Assembly (NCBI GenBank): GCA_020740775.1
Contig: JAHEWK010000013.1
Coordinates: 310,001 to 374,000 of the forward strand
Reading direction: 5' to 3'
From: Ilyonectria destructans
Taxonomy: Eukaryota > Ascomycota > Sordariomycetes > Hypocreales > Nectriaceae
DNA length: 64,000 bases
Shown here: piece after piece, positions 13,712 to 23,710 of the stretch
How positions within the stretch are numbered: the stretch's first letter is position 1
How the letters are laid out: every line of letters starts with the position of its first letter
Notes under the pieces: generated by a model
Seen by the model: the letters and a program-made list of their open reading frames with translations, nothing else
Told to the model about the DNA's origin: nothing
The model's database searches: none
Translations under genes and position numbers: made by a program

Positions 13712-14103
13712 TGTCAGACGGAGATATAGACTATAATAACGCTACCGACAAAAGGAGTGATTATTCCCTTTTGCCGTAGCGGTATTGCAATAGTTATAAG
13801 CCCGGGAGGTTTCATCGCCTGTAACTTCCACTGAAATTACTATTACATCTATATTTGGCAAAACCCTATCCAACCAGATTAACAGTTCGAACCCCATATC
13901 AGCATGCTGGTATACACTGCAGAATCAGGCTCGTTAAAAGCAGCTAAAAATCGGACCTCGCTACACTATTAGAGCACCGTCACTATCAGATAGTCTCTAT
14001 AAATTGCCAATCTGGGGGGGTATGTCAGACGGAGATATAGACTATAATAACGCTACCGACAAAAGGAGTGATCATTCCCTTTTGCCGTAGCGGTATTGCA
14101 ATA
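13712..14103. mobile_element. Miniature LTR-type element (392 bp, 81-bp direct repeats)
   Basis: Two direct repeats of exactly 81 bp (13,712-13,792 and 14,023-14,103) differ at one base, and both begin TGTCAGACGG and end ATTGCAATA. The flanking pentamers are identical: AGAAG at 13,707-13,711 and at 14,104-14,108. The 230-bp interior has no open frame. It starts GTTATAAGCCCG, which resembles the complement of the initiator-tRNA anticodon half that copia-type elements use as a primer site, and it ends in a purine run (TCTGGGGGGG) just before the right repeat. These are the parts of an LTR retrotransposon in miniature (TRIM-like), with unusually short repeats. Each repeat also holds an imperfect hairpin (CGCTACCGACAAAAGG against CCTTTTGCCGTAGCG). 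Confidence 0.75.
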
Positions 14104-14150
14104 AGAAGAGATACAATTACTCTGGCGGATCGTCCACAATCATCTATCAT

Positions 14151-14381
14151 TTGTGCAAGGAGCACAGAATTATAGTCTCCGGGAGGCAAGACAACTGCCG
14201 AGCGACGACCCAAAGCCGCCTTGGAGCCATCACTACCTTCATGACCAATGATACTCTTGTCCCCTCTAAGAAGCGCAAGGCGACAGCAGAGGGAGATGTG
14301 TTGGATCAAGCCACCTTGCGCGAGTTATACTGCCGCTATACAGTAGCTTGCAGCCTCCCCTTTGCTCACTGCCTAGATTAG
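14151..14381 (+). pseudogene. Possible hAT-transposase N-terminal fragment
   Basis: A 76-codon open frame whose end (LDQATLRELYCRYTVACSLPF) resembles the segment after the BED finger of fungal hAT transposases, where an L..A..R....RYTV...LPF pattern is followed by a Val-Glu. A PSKKRKA basic run precedes it. The frame then stops, and no catalytic core or RW motif follows. Read as a truncated relic; the family call is tentative. Confidence 0.35.
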
Positions 14382-14467
14382 ACACTCGTAGTGTGCAGCG
14401 GGCATGTTTGTATATGGTGTTTTATGTACCGTAGAAACTCCATTGCGACATTGTTGCTCGCGATAAT

Positions 14468-14569
14468 TTGACCTTCGGCATGGGGCGGTGGAATCCACGG
14501 CGGTCGCTGTTTGAGGGCCGTCGCTTGTGCTCATTTGACCTTCGGCGCGGAGCCGCGGAATCCGCGGCG
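14468..14569. promoter_or_regulatory. Duplicated 35-bp motif with palindromic core upstream of V-ATPase B
   Basis: Two copies, 67 bp apart, at 14,468-14,502 and 14,535-14,569. Both begin TTGACCTTCGGC and carry a palindrome around GGAATCC. Copy 2 contains CCGCGGAATCCGCGG (7-1-7 perfect), and copy 1 has GTGGAATCCAC at the same place. CGG-N3-CCG is the kind of site bound by Zn2Cys6 dimers. It lies about 290-390 bp upstream of the V-ATPase B start codon, so a promoter role is plausible but unproven. Confidence 0.4.
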
Positions 14570-14857
14570 TGTTGACTCCCGGCTGTCCGAGTGTTTTTGC
14601 GACCACAGTGACGTCGTTATTCTGCTGCCTAATTTGATTAGGCCACCATATTCCGTTGTAGCTCCACTTGTCGTGTACGCTGATCCGCTGGATTCCTTAA
14701 ATTGGACACATCCTCTATGCCTAGAAAATGTATGATTCCCAGCGTGGTCACCACCTTTGCTCATACTTAAGAGCTTTAAGTCTCTTCCCACCAGTACACT
14801 CCCTATCGATTTCACCTTGCTTCAATTTTGTGCGACAACTCTCACCACCAACTTACC

Positions 14858-16709
14858 ATGGGAGACTCGACGGCACACTCGGTCACGCCGAGGATAGAGT
14901 ATAATACCATCTGCGCAATTTCTGGCCCCCTGGTCATTCTTGAAAAGGTTGAGCTCTCTCATCGCAGTCTGTGGTTGATAAGACTTTTGGCGATTAGCTG
15001 GACATGCTCAGCAAGATGCTAACACGTTGTAGGTCAAGAATCCCAGGTATGATGAAATTGTGAGACTGACTCTTCCTGATGGATCTGTGAGGAACGGGCA
15101 AATTCTGGAAGCTCGGGGTGGGACATTCTACTATCTTGTGTAGCGCAGGAATCATACTAACGATAACTAGGTGACCGTGCGGTCGTTCAGGTGATATTGA
15201 GCAAACGCGTTACTTATCGATAGCAATTGACTCCGTGTTAGGTATTCGAAGGCACATCTGGTGTCGACGTACAAGAGGTACGCTGGCCACATTACGTAGG
15301 GACTGAAAGCATTCTGACAGTAATTCCAGACAAGGGTCAACTTCACCGGCCAAAGCATGAAGCTTGGCGTCTCTGAAGATATGCTCGGCCGGGTCTTTGA
15401 TGGCTCCGGAAAACCGATTGACCAAGGGCCCAAGGTCCTTCCAGCGAAGTACCTTGACATTCATGGCGATCCTATTAACCCATACATGCGTGTATGCTCG
15501 AGCTTCTGAGCTTAGACAAGTTGGATGGCTGACGCGTCTCTAGGAATATCCCGAAGAGATGATATCGACCGGCATATCCGCCATCGACACGATGAATTCC
15601 ATTGCTCGGGGCCAGAAAATTCCCATCTTTTCTGCCGCTGGCCTACCACACAATGAAATTGCGGCTCAGATTTGTCGGCAAGCCGGCTTAGTCAACAAGG
15701 GTGTGCATGACGGCCACGAAGAGAATTTTTCTATTGTCTTCGCCGCGATGGGTGTCAACCGGGAGACTGCCAACTTTTTCAAACGCGACTTCGAGAAGAA
15801 CGGTAGTATGGAACGTGTCACGCTGTTCCTCAATCTCGCGGATGATCCTACGTGCGTGCCATCCTAAACGCTAGTAACATGGCTGACTTACAATGAGTGC
15901 GCAGGATTGAGCGTATCATTACCCCACGGCTTGCCCTTACGACTGCCGAATACTACGCCTATGAGTTAGGGAAGCATGTTCTGGTTATTTTGACCGACAT
16001 GACCGCCTACTGCGATGCTCTCCGCGAAGTTTCGGCAGCACGAGAAGAAGTCCCAGGTCGACGTGGCTATCCCGGGTCCATGTACACGGATTTAGCAACC
16101 CTTTACGAGAGAGCCGGTCGTGTTTCGGGACGCAACGGTTCCATCACACAGCTTCCCATCTTGACGATGCCAAACGACGATATTACTCATCCCATTCCTG
16201 ACTTGACAGGATACATTACTGAGGGCCAAATTTTTGTCGATCGATCGCTTCACAATCGTGGTATCTACCCGCCAATAAACGTCCTTCCGTCGCTATCTCG
16301 TTTGATGAAGTCGGCAATTGGAGCCGGGATGACCCGCATGGATCACGCTGATGTGTCGAATCAGCTGTACGCCAAGTACGCTATAGGGCGGGACGCGGCA
16401 GCTATGAGAGCTGTAGTGGGTGACGATGCGCTCTCTGAGGAAGATAAACTCTCGTTAGAGTTCCTTGAAAAATTTGAGAAGCGGTTTATAAGTCAAGGAG
16501 AGTATGAGTCTCGGTCCATCTTTGAGTCTCTAGACCTGGCGTGGAGCCTGCTTCGCATCTTCCCCAGGAATATGCTAAATAGGATTCCTGCCAAGATGCT
16601 TGATGAGTTCTACCAGAGAGCTAAGAATGAGACAAAGAGCCAGGGACAGGTGTGGGATAACGTTGAAGTGAGTGGCGAGCACCGCCCAGAAAATGTGATT
16701 GGCATATAA
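14858..16709 (+). CDS. V-type proton ATPase subunit B (divergent copy)
   Basis: Regulatory, non-catalytic nucleotide-binding B subunit of the V1 sector, which with subunit A forms the ATP-driven hexamer that acidifies vacuoles. Seven exons join in frame: 14,858-14,947, 15,033-15,117, 15,171-15,190, 15,242-15,277, 15,330-15,491, 15,544-15,851 and 15,905-16,709, giving 501 residues, close to the family's usual 500-510. Family blocks are clear: [64 protein letters not shown] and [19 protein letters not shown]. Oddities: the normally conserved GGVNGPLVILEN is [12 protein letters not shown]; the loop after QICRQAGLV is several residues short; the C-terminal third has further unusual substitutions. 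There is no frameshift or stop, so it seems functional, but it looks like an extra paralogue rather than the housekeeping copy. That would need a genome check. Confidence 0.9.
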
Positions 16710-17280
16710 AGAGCAGCCAGGAGAGTAGGAGGAATTTGTCTGTGTTGATGTCAGATGCCCTTAGAGCACTTACACTTAAGTTAGTTGCATCCCAGAATAT
16801 AGCCTACCGAGCCGAGTGACGACCTTGCTCCAGGATTAGCATCCCGCCAGCGACCTGCATTGTGTCGCAATGCCAGCTACGGCAAAAGTGAAATGAACAC
16901 TCCGCTAATGCGTAGTGCAATGGTGGCCAGCATGTTAAGATGTAACAAGTACAGTACTTAAGATGCTAGGTATCGGCCCAGGTCTCTTTAGCTATTACTG
17001 AAAATGAACACCTAGTACCTCAAGGAGTTGTATTTCGCTACTGTTCTTTTGGTGCGCTCGGAGGGTGACAAAATGATCGCATGAGTATGTGAATGTACAT
17101 CGACCAGCTTTGTGGATAGTTGATCTTCTAATTATAAAATTGTAACGTATATAATAAGCAAGCGACTCAGACGGCGACTGATATATGGGCACCTGGGTGC
17201 CCACATTATGTCAGCAGTGTCTTTACCCCATCTAGTACTATAACTACCCACTGAGAATGCGTTTTCGCAATTAGTTTAAG
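16710..17280. other. Intergenic, no gene seen
   Basis: Unique sequence of normal composition downstream of the V-ATPase B gene. It contains the near-palindrome GGGCACCTGGGTGCCC at 17,187-17,202, which also occurs in reverse orientation at about 61,005. AT-rich repeat begins at about 17,280. Confidence 0.5.
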
Positions 17281-17394
17281 CTTCTATAAAAGAACTGAAT
17301 ATTTTTTAGGGTTGGAATTACAGTGAATTTACTATTTTAAGCTATCTTACTAGTCTGTTTTATTCTAGTTATAAGAAAAGTATATACAGTTTTA

Positions 17395-17630
17395 ATATAA
17401 AAAAGAGAGTAAAAATAGAAGAAAAATAGAGAAAATAGAAGAGAGATAGAGAGAGAAGAGAAAAGTAAAAAGAAAAGATATATAAGGGAATAAAAGGGGT
17501 AAATAGAAAGAGAGAAAAAGAAAATAAAAAAAGAGAAAAATAATTAGAGAGAGAAGAAAATAGAAAATAAAAGATAGAGAAATAAAGAGAAAAAAATAGA
17601 AAAAGAGAGAAAAAAAATAGTTAGTTATTT
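17395..17630. repeat. Purine-rich tract (about 235 bp)
   Basis: The top strand is almost wholly A and G, with occasional T, made of irregular AGAG, AAAAAG and AAATAG runs. Low complexity, no coding potential. Such strand asymmetry is not a product of RIP, which removes G and C from both strands. Confidence 0.75.
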
Positions 17631-17689
17631 ATAAGTATAGTTTATTTTTAAATTCTAAAAATATAGATATTAAACTTTAGGCCTAACTT

Positions 17690-18143
17690 ATTATAACTTA
17701 AGTTATAATTAAATAGTTAGAATTAATAGAATAATAAAACTTATTTTTATACAGATTAATTAAATATAGATTACTATAGATTACTATATATATTAAGTAA
17801 GCTATATATAAATTACTTATAAATTACTTAAAATTAAAATATACTTAATATAAGCTTTAATAATCCACTTAATATATAGTTATTTAAGAAGTATATATTC
17901 AGTAATAAGTAGCTTTTTAGCTATTAATATAACTTAATTATATTAAGTATTTTTAACTTTATTATTATTAGATATAAAATACTTATTTAAGTTTTAATTT
18001 ACTTAATTTATCTATTTAATAATATTAAGTAAAGCTAAAAAGACTAAATAAAAATAGCTATAATAAAAGTTTAAATAATTTAATAGTTTAAAAATAAAAT
18101 TAGCTTTTTAATAATAAAAGATATTAATTTCTTTTATATTTTA
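17690..18143. repeat. Second AT island, left part: RIP-altered LTR-like copy and start of fold-back copy C
   Basis: Positions 17,690-18,010 are a heavily C-to-T/G-to-A altered copy of the LTR-like repeat at 9,151-9,511. From about 18,010 the sequence switches to the fold-back family seen at 1-1,550. The 694-bp miniature element at 18,144 splits that copy. Confidence 0.6.
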
Positions 18144-18837
18144 TATAATGTGGACGCTATATAGAGAGGCCTTTAGGCCTCTATCGGCAGCATTACACTA
18201 TATAATAGGTATGTGTGTATAGCTTTAGTGTGATAACTGCTATTATTGCTTGATCTTTTGCCTTAGCAGTCTGCCAGCTGCTGCAGACGCTAAGTCATTA
18301 CAATAGGGCTCTAGTGCTACAATCCCTATTACAATTATAATAGTAAGTTGTAGGTTCTAGCTGTGCGGAAGGTCGGCGGTTTAAACCCTAAGAAAAAAAA
18401 AAGGGTCAGCTGAACCTTATGACTGTGTTAGGCTAGGGCTTACAAGGGCTGGCGGCGCTGTAGTGCGTCGCTGTTGATAGTGCGGCGATGCAGACTCGCA
18501 GAGATAGCTTCTGTACCCTCGGTCCCTTGGGGGTCTCTATCTATTTGGCATCCTAGAGCTTGAAGGCACCGGCTCCTAAGTGGCCACAGCTACGGCGCAG
18601 GAACAATCTGTAGCCTGAGGCTGTACTACCCTTAGAGGTGGGATAGTTATAATGTGGAAGCTATACGGGGAGGCCTTTAGGCCTCTATCGGCAGTATTAC
18701 GCTATATAATAGGTGTGTGTATATAGCTTTAGTGCGATAACTGCTATTATTGTTTGATCTTTTGCCTCAGCAGCCTACTGGCTGCTGTAGATGCTAGGTT
18801 ATTATAATAGAGCTTTAGTGCTATAATCCCTATTATA
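18144..18837. mobile_element. Miniature LTR-type element (694 bp, 190-bp terminal repeats)
   Basis: Two 190-bp direct repeats (18,144-18,333 and 18,648-18,837) align without gaps, with 24 differences of which 23 are transitions. They begin TATAATGTGG and end CCTATTACA or CCTATTATA, so the tips form a short inverted repeat (TATAAT/ATTATA). The flanks are TTTTA at 18,139-18,143 and TTTTA at 18,838-18,842. Removing the element and one pentamer restores the sequence seen in copies A and B of the surrounding repeat, which proves insertion. The 314-bp interior is GC-richer and non-coding, with a purine-biased stretch (AGAGGTGGGA) just before the right repeat. It is TRIM-like in structure. Confidence 0.8.
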
Positions 18838-19115
18838 TTTTATTACTTAAAATAAAATTTCTATCTTAAGATTATTAACTATAAATAGTAAGATTATTAA
18901 TTATAAATAATAAAGTTATTAACTAATTTTATTATTTATAAATAGTAAAGTTAAAATAAAAGAATTATATTAAAGTTTTAAATAGAAATTAATATATAAT
19001 AATCTTATTATTTAGTTACTATTTCTCTTAATATTAAATATAATACTTATTAATTATTTTTACTATTAAAATACTATATAGCTTTAATATTTTTAATAAT
19101 ATTAAGTAAAGCTAA
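18838..19115. repeat. AT-rich fold-back repeat, copy C (right part)
   Basis: Continues copy C to the right of the inserted miniature element and runs parallel to about 1,220-1,515 and 11,835-12,115, including the tail with AAGTAAAGCT followed by an A run. Non-coding. Confidence 0.65.
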
Positions 19116-19335
19116 AAAAAAACTAAATATATTACTTATAAAGTTAACTTATATTATAGATACTAAAATACCTTCTATTTAATAGGAAAATAATTAATAT
19201 ATAATTACTAATTTCTAGCTATAATTTACTAAAACTTCTTTTTCTTACTTATATAAGAACCAGTTTACTCTAACTGCCTAAACACTTCTAACTTTCTGAA
19301 TTTAAGCTTTTTAATCTTAGTCTCTTGTGAATCCT

Positions 19336-20679
19336 TCAATCGATAGAAGTTAGTTGAGATGGAAACTGGGGTTTAAGCACCCTGTCATATATTGTGGCAT
19401 AGAGTGCTAAGGGTGCAGGCTTCCGGAAATTCAGAAAGCCCCAGGAAGACATATTAAAACTCCCAGGCTCTCGACCCCATTTTATTATAACCGTGGCTGT
19501 ATTGGCAGTATTTGGCACCTTGCAATCTACTCTGTCGGTCGAATTGGCCTTTTCATCCTGAAAACTTTGGCGACGTTGTTCGAGCTCTTCGGTTGCTAGC
19601 TTGCCAGGCTGGGCGTACGGCTTGATGGAACAGCGAGGAAACCATTTCCAGCCGCCTGGACCCTGATTCCCCGGCCAAAAAGTCACGATCAAGCTGCACA
19701 CCGAGTCTCTCCCGTCAAAGTCCAATTTGAGAATAACAGGGTCCAATTGATGCGAGTGATGCCCATGGCACCACAATCTGGGGCCGGCAGGAATACTCTT
19801 CTTGTAAGCGCGCAGCTCCGGATGACAGAATAACAACGGTGGAATAGTTTGTACGAGGCTGAGTCCTACTTCGACGGGTGACGATAGGATGATTTCGAGA
19901 CCCTCTCGTTCTGAAGGAATCATGCAGCCGCCCTCAACATTGGAGAAGATGGGAGGCTCATGACCCCGCTTCGAGATCTTCCTCCGTAGCCGTCCGAAAG
20001 CTTTCCACCCTTCGCCGTATATCAACGGCATGCTGACGTCAAAGATTCCCAGAAGACAATACGCTTTGTCTTCGCTTTTCGTTGTTACCCGCCTTGAAGC
20101 CCACGACATCCGTTCTTCCACTGAAAACTCCCATATCGGACGTTCATGCAGCAGAGCCTCGCGTTGTATCCCCGTGATTTCTTGGATAAGCGGAAGTAAA
20201 CTCCATTTCGTCCCAATGTCAGACCAGTCCTTAGCGTAGAATTCGACTTTCGGGGGGGCAAGAAGCTCCTGAAGACACCAACCGCGAGTGAACCAACGAG
20301 CTTTTCGAAACTTGGCAGCGGGGAAATTCGGAGCCCTTGCAGGGACATCTTCCAGGAATACATAGCACACCGTTGATAGCCGATACCATCCAAACATGGA
20401 ATTAATAGCTTCGGTAAGCTCGGTGCTATTGGTCTTATCGATGCAGCAAGTATCGACCCAAACCCATCTAATGCCATCCTCATTAGCCTGCTTACAGCAA
20501 GCTAGGATCTTTTTGAACCCTTTCTTCAAATGGCGGCCGGGTTTATAGAAGTCTTGGAATGTCACTTCTTCTTCACCCCAAGTATGAGATAGTATTGCGT
20601 ATAGAATGTCTGTTTTGTAAAGATCGGGCGTAATAGCGAATGAGGTTATTTCCATAGTTTCTACGTCGATGAGCCGCAT
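19336..20679 (-). CDS. HET-domain protein (heterokaryon incompatibility family)
   Basis: Member of the fungal HET family, whose N-terminal domain triggers programmed cell death on non-self fusion or related immune signals. Single exon, 447 residues. HET motifs are in order and intact: LSHTWG (30-35), WVWVDTCCIDK (72-82), CYVFLEDV (105-112) and RWFTRGWCLQELLAP (128-142), followed by KAYCLLGIFDV and PLIYGEG, typical of the HET-E/HET-D branch. The C-terminal half (about 260-447) has no NACHT or WD40 region, so this is a short HET protein whose second domain is not recognised. It lies at the edge of an AT repeat island, where HET genes are often found. The start is the first ATG of the frame and gives MRLIDVETME, the usual N-terminus of the group. 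Confidence 0.9.
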   Translation of the reverse strand: MRLIDVETMEITSFAITPDLYKTDILYAILSHTWGEEEVTFQDFYKPGRHLKKGFKKILACCKQANEDGIRWVWVDTCCIDKTNSTELTEAINSMFGWYRLSTVCYVFLEDVPARAPNFPAAKFRKARWFTRGWCLQELLAPPKVEFYAKDWSDIGTKWSLLPLIQEITGIQREALLHERPIWEFSVEERMSWASRRVTTKSEDKAYCLLGIFDVSMPLIYGEGWKAFGRLRRKISKRGHEPPIFSNVEGGCMIPSEREGLEIILSSPVEVGLSLVQTIPPLLFCHPELRAYKKSIPAGPRLWCHGHHSHQLDPVILKLDFDGRDSVCSLIVTFWPGNQGPGGWKWFPRCSIKPYAQPGKLATEELEQRRQSFQDEKANSTDRVDCKVPNTANTATVIIKWGREPGSFNMSSWGFLNFRKPAPLALYATIYDRVLKPQFPSQLTSID

Positions 20680-20689
20680 AATGAAGTCG

Positions 20690-22246
20690 ATATTGGATTT
20701 GTCAAGTAAAACATAAACGTTAGTAGAGTGTAGAAAAAGTGAATGCTGACGGGAAAATAAAAAAAAAGCAACGGAGTGATAGCTGTTAAGACCATATAGG
20801 CCCTATATCACGTGATGAATTATCCTTGCATTTTTCAAAATTTGCCGCGATATTAACTTTTCCAATTATAAACATAGCAAGCTGGACAATTAAACTAGCA
20901 GAAGACAGGGAACGCAGAGATTAATGACTATACAAGCATATTTTTATACTCAGCGCCCTGTTAATATATAAGATAAAGAAAAGCTGCTGACGTTGTGGAG
21001 GCGAACTGTAAGATCTTATCTGAAGCTATAAGTAGTGGAAACTGCTTTAATAACTATAATGATCCGGTTAATATTTTAAGCTTGTAAGTCTAAAATATAC
21101 TAGGTCCTGATCTAAGGGTTTATATATAATAATAAATTTTTAGTTTGATTTCTGTTGTTAGTGGGGCTTTTTCTGGGGGGGTGGGGGGGAAGCGCCTTCT
21201 GTTGCTGAATGTGTTCGATAGCGGACAACGAAGACCGTGAGATGTAGTATAAGCGAAGGGGATCGCGATAGTATACTACCCTGCACATGAAGAGTAAGTA
21301 CGTTTCTCTCACGCTTGTGGTATTGTGGTCTTACCTTAAGCTAGAGGTTGGCATATGCAGCAATGTAATACCTCCACCCAGATCTCCTGGATAAACCCTC
21401 TGATGCCCAGCGAGACTCAGCACCAGTCGTAGTTGCACGTAGACCTAGACCTATGGAAAGATAAAGCGAACCCAGTTCAGGCCCACTGAGATAGGTATAA
21501 GTGGTACTATCCGATTGGTGCCACCCCGAACGGTGCCACCTCAAGATGTACTTTCTTCTTGCAGGAGATCCGTTAGAAGGTGCCACTACATGGCAAGGGG
21601 ATCTTAAATTCTCCTTCATACTATTGTTGAATTGGAGGTATGTTGGAACACAAAGGCTATAGCAAGTCATGTGAGAAATACGGGGCCTTCGAAACCGAGT
21701 CTGCAGTTGCTCGCCGAGCTCGGCCGGCTAACCCGTACTAGGAAGCGAGGAAGAGCTAGTCCTCTCTGAATTCAAGGGGCGGGAGCTGCCGACAAAGTGG
21801 TCATACGAGCTGTTTAACAGCAGGTCCCACAGTTGTAACCTAGGCAGCTGGACCTCATATAGCTTGAAATAGCCTGCCATTGCAAGCCTAGTCAACGTAA
21901 CCTAATACATATCATAAACCTCACAATATGTTCTAACAATTCTCCAACTAATAGATTACTATAGTCAAACCATCTTTTATTCCAGGAGGCTGAGGAAAGG
22001 GGAACTCCCGTCCAGGGCCCTGGTCTCTATGATATATATATATATGAAATTCTATCTCACTATGTAACTACACTCTATCTATGCCAATCGAGTTATGAAG
22101 CAGTCAGTCTGCCCATACGTATAAAACAGACAAGCTTACCACAGCAGATACAAAGTATTGACATGACTAACGCAAACCCTTTTCCGGACCGTCCTTAAGG
22201 AGTCAAGGCCATTTTAGAATCGGCATATAAGCTCGAATTCCTTTTC
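20690..22246. other. Intergenic, no supported gene
   Basis: Mixed-composition sequence between the HET gene and a thioredoxin-reductase-like relic. A minus-strand frame at 21,341-21,670 (109 codons) has no recognised domain and contains three short GTGGCACC repeats. A short TA run lies at 22,030-22,046. Nothing here can be supported as a gene. Confidence 0.4.
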
Positions 22247-22675
22247 TTATTCAAATTTACGTTCAGCTTGCAGCTGCATCCCCACACCTGCGCCAGTCAT
22301 GAAACCCATGGCTGACGCGGTGCTAACGTACTTGAGATTAGAGGCGCAGTCGCCAGCAGCGAAGATGCCGTCCTGTGAAGTTTCTCAGAAGGCGCATAGC
22401 TTGACATCTCCATCTTCATCCAGTCCCACACCAAGCTGCTGTAGCAGTAAACTAGCATGCTCAGTGCTGGGATGGTGGAGGACGAAGGCGAGCTCATGGG
22501 ACCGGCACCGTCTTCCAATACAACGCGCAGGGTTCGTTGATGCTGTTCTTCCAGCCTCTCCAGGCGCTCGATGCCGGCCGCCTCGACGGTGGTGCCTAGC
22601 ATCACGGCCGCTATGCCGCGTAACTATGCCGCCATCCACAACAATGGCATCAAACATGTCCGTATTGCTTGTCAT
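22247..22675 (-). pseudogene. Thioredoxin-reductase-like FAD oxidoreductase, broken
   Basis: Relic of the fungal family that includes GliT-type dithiol oxidases. An ATG start with MFDAIVVDGG (normally an FAD-binding GGGPAG) is followed at once by C-terminal sequence, so the middle of the gene, with the CxxC centre, is missing. The C-terminal part runs through different frames: EAAGIERLE and VVLEDG in one, FVLHHPS and LLQQLGVGLDEDGDVK in another, then after a stop GIFAAGDCASNLKYVSTA and GFMTGAGVG, the family's last FAD-binding block. It ends at a TAA at 22,247. At least one frameshift, one nonsense codon and a large internal deletion are visible. Confidence 0.7.
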
Positions 22676-22679
22676 TTTG

Positions 22680-23255
22680 AACTGCGTCTGGTTTGTGCTG
22701 CTGCGTGCGCCCCTGGCCATGTACGGCCAGCCACGCCCTGTTGTGGGTCACTGCAGCCCAATATAATAAAAGTTGAATCCCTTGCGGGAAGATGTAGGTG
22801 GCACGACATGTTGGCACATCGCGTGGGACCACCACTAGGATGGGTGGCATAGTAGCTACCATCCCTATGATTTTCTGTCATTCTGCCGTCACTTTCAGGG
22901 TGACAAGATGGAGTGTTCCCACCTGATAGTTTACTTACAGCCTGGACGGGGAGATTCAAGTGGATATCAAGCTATCGGTTGTAACTGGCCGTGGAGTCTT
23001 GCCGTGGGATCCTGCGCACGGAATCGATCGGCAACAATATTTCTGCCCAGTGCTGAGGTAATTGTATGTAAAAGACAAATCCCTAATGTATCGTGTCTCT
23101 GGAACATCACCACACTCCTCATACTCATTACTAGTCAGCCTGTTTTCTTCTTCGAGTTTGACATAATTCGCACTACAGCTCAAACCAAATCACTGGGACG
23201 TCGTACAGGGGAACGCACACACTTTAACGACAACAAACATATCTTCCTGTCCAGA
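22680..23255. other. Intergenic between two relics
   Basis: No coding region can be supported. Open frames here are short, overlap on both strands and match no family. Confidence 0.4.
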
Positions 23256-23710
23256 GCCAACGTGGCTGAAACCTGACAACGACGATGTCGGCGACGGGGG
23301 ACTGGCTCCACTCCCGCCGGGCTATGAAACAAAAGATTTTGATGGAACAGTTTACCCTATAGGCCCTGGAAGCCTTTCAGAAAACGCAGAGTCTCTCTCC
23401 TCTCTTTCGGCCGATGAAGAGACCTTGCGGTAAATCTGGGCTAATAGCTCGCTCTCTGCGTGAACCGGGCACATACGCTTTCACATGGACCCTCAAGGCT
23501 CTGCAGCCGCTGGATCCCATGTGGCTTTGCCGCATCTTGGAGCGAGCCACAGAGAAGCTGCCTATCCTGCGGATTGCCTTGACGACGTCGACAGAAGACG
23601 AGTTTGCCTACGTCGTCCTGTGCAACTCGGCAGTTGTAAGTGTGGTATGGGTTCCCGCCGGCCCTGTCTGCACTAAGTGCATCTACCACCAACAAACTAT
23701 CCATAAATAG
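23256..23710 (+). pseudogene. NRPS condensation-domain fragment
   Basis: A stretch starting PTWLKPDNDD and reading LAPLPPGYETKDFDGTVYPI continues to SADEETLR and a stop. In another frame it goes on as GTYAFTWTLKAL, then ILERATEKLPILRIAL and DEFAYVVL. The second part matches the start of a nonribosomal peptide synthetase condensation domain, where a gTY....L...d...l..A......piLR pattern is typical. There is no adenylation or carrier domain and no HHxxxDG motif, so this is a small remnant. It lies next to a thioredoxin-reductase-like relic, a pairing seen in epipolythiodioxopiperazine clusters, but two fragments are weak evidence for that. Confidence 0.4.

Noticed and set aside
15167..15464. 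Minus-strand frames over V-ATPase exons 3-5
   Set aside because: They overlap exons that join perfectly on the plus strand.
14858..16709. V-ATPase B as proof of a V-ATPase-inhibitor cluster
   Set aside because: No core biosynthetic gene is in the window; kept only as a hypothesis.
18334..18420. tRNA-like sequence inside the 694-bp element
   Set aside because: GGTCGGCGGTTTAAACCC looks slightly like a T-arm, but no acceptor stem, anticodon arm or A box could be built.
21341..21670. 109-codon minus-strand frame as a gene
   Set aside because: Low-complexity repeats and no recognisable family.
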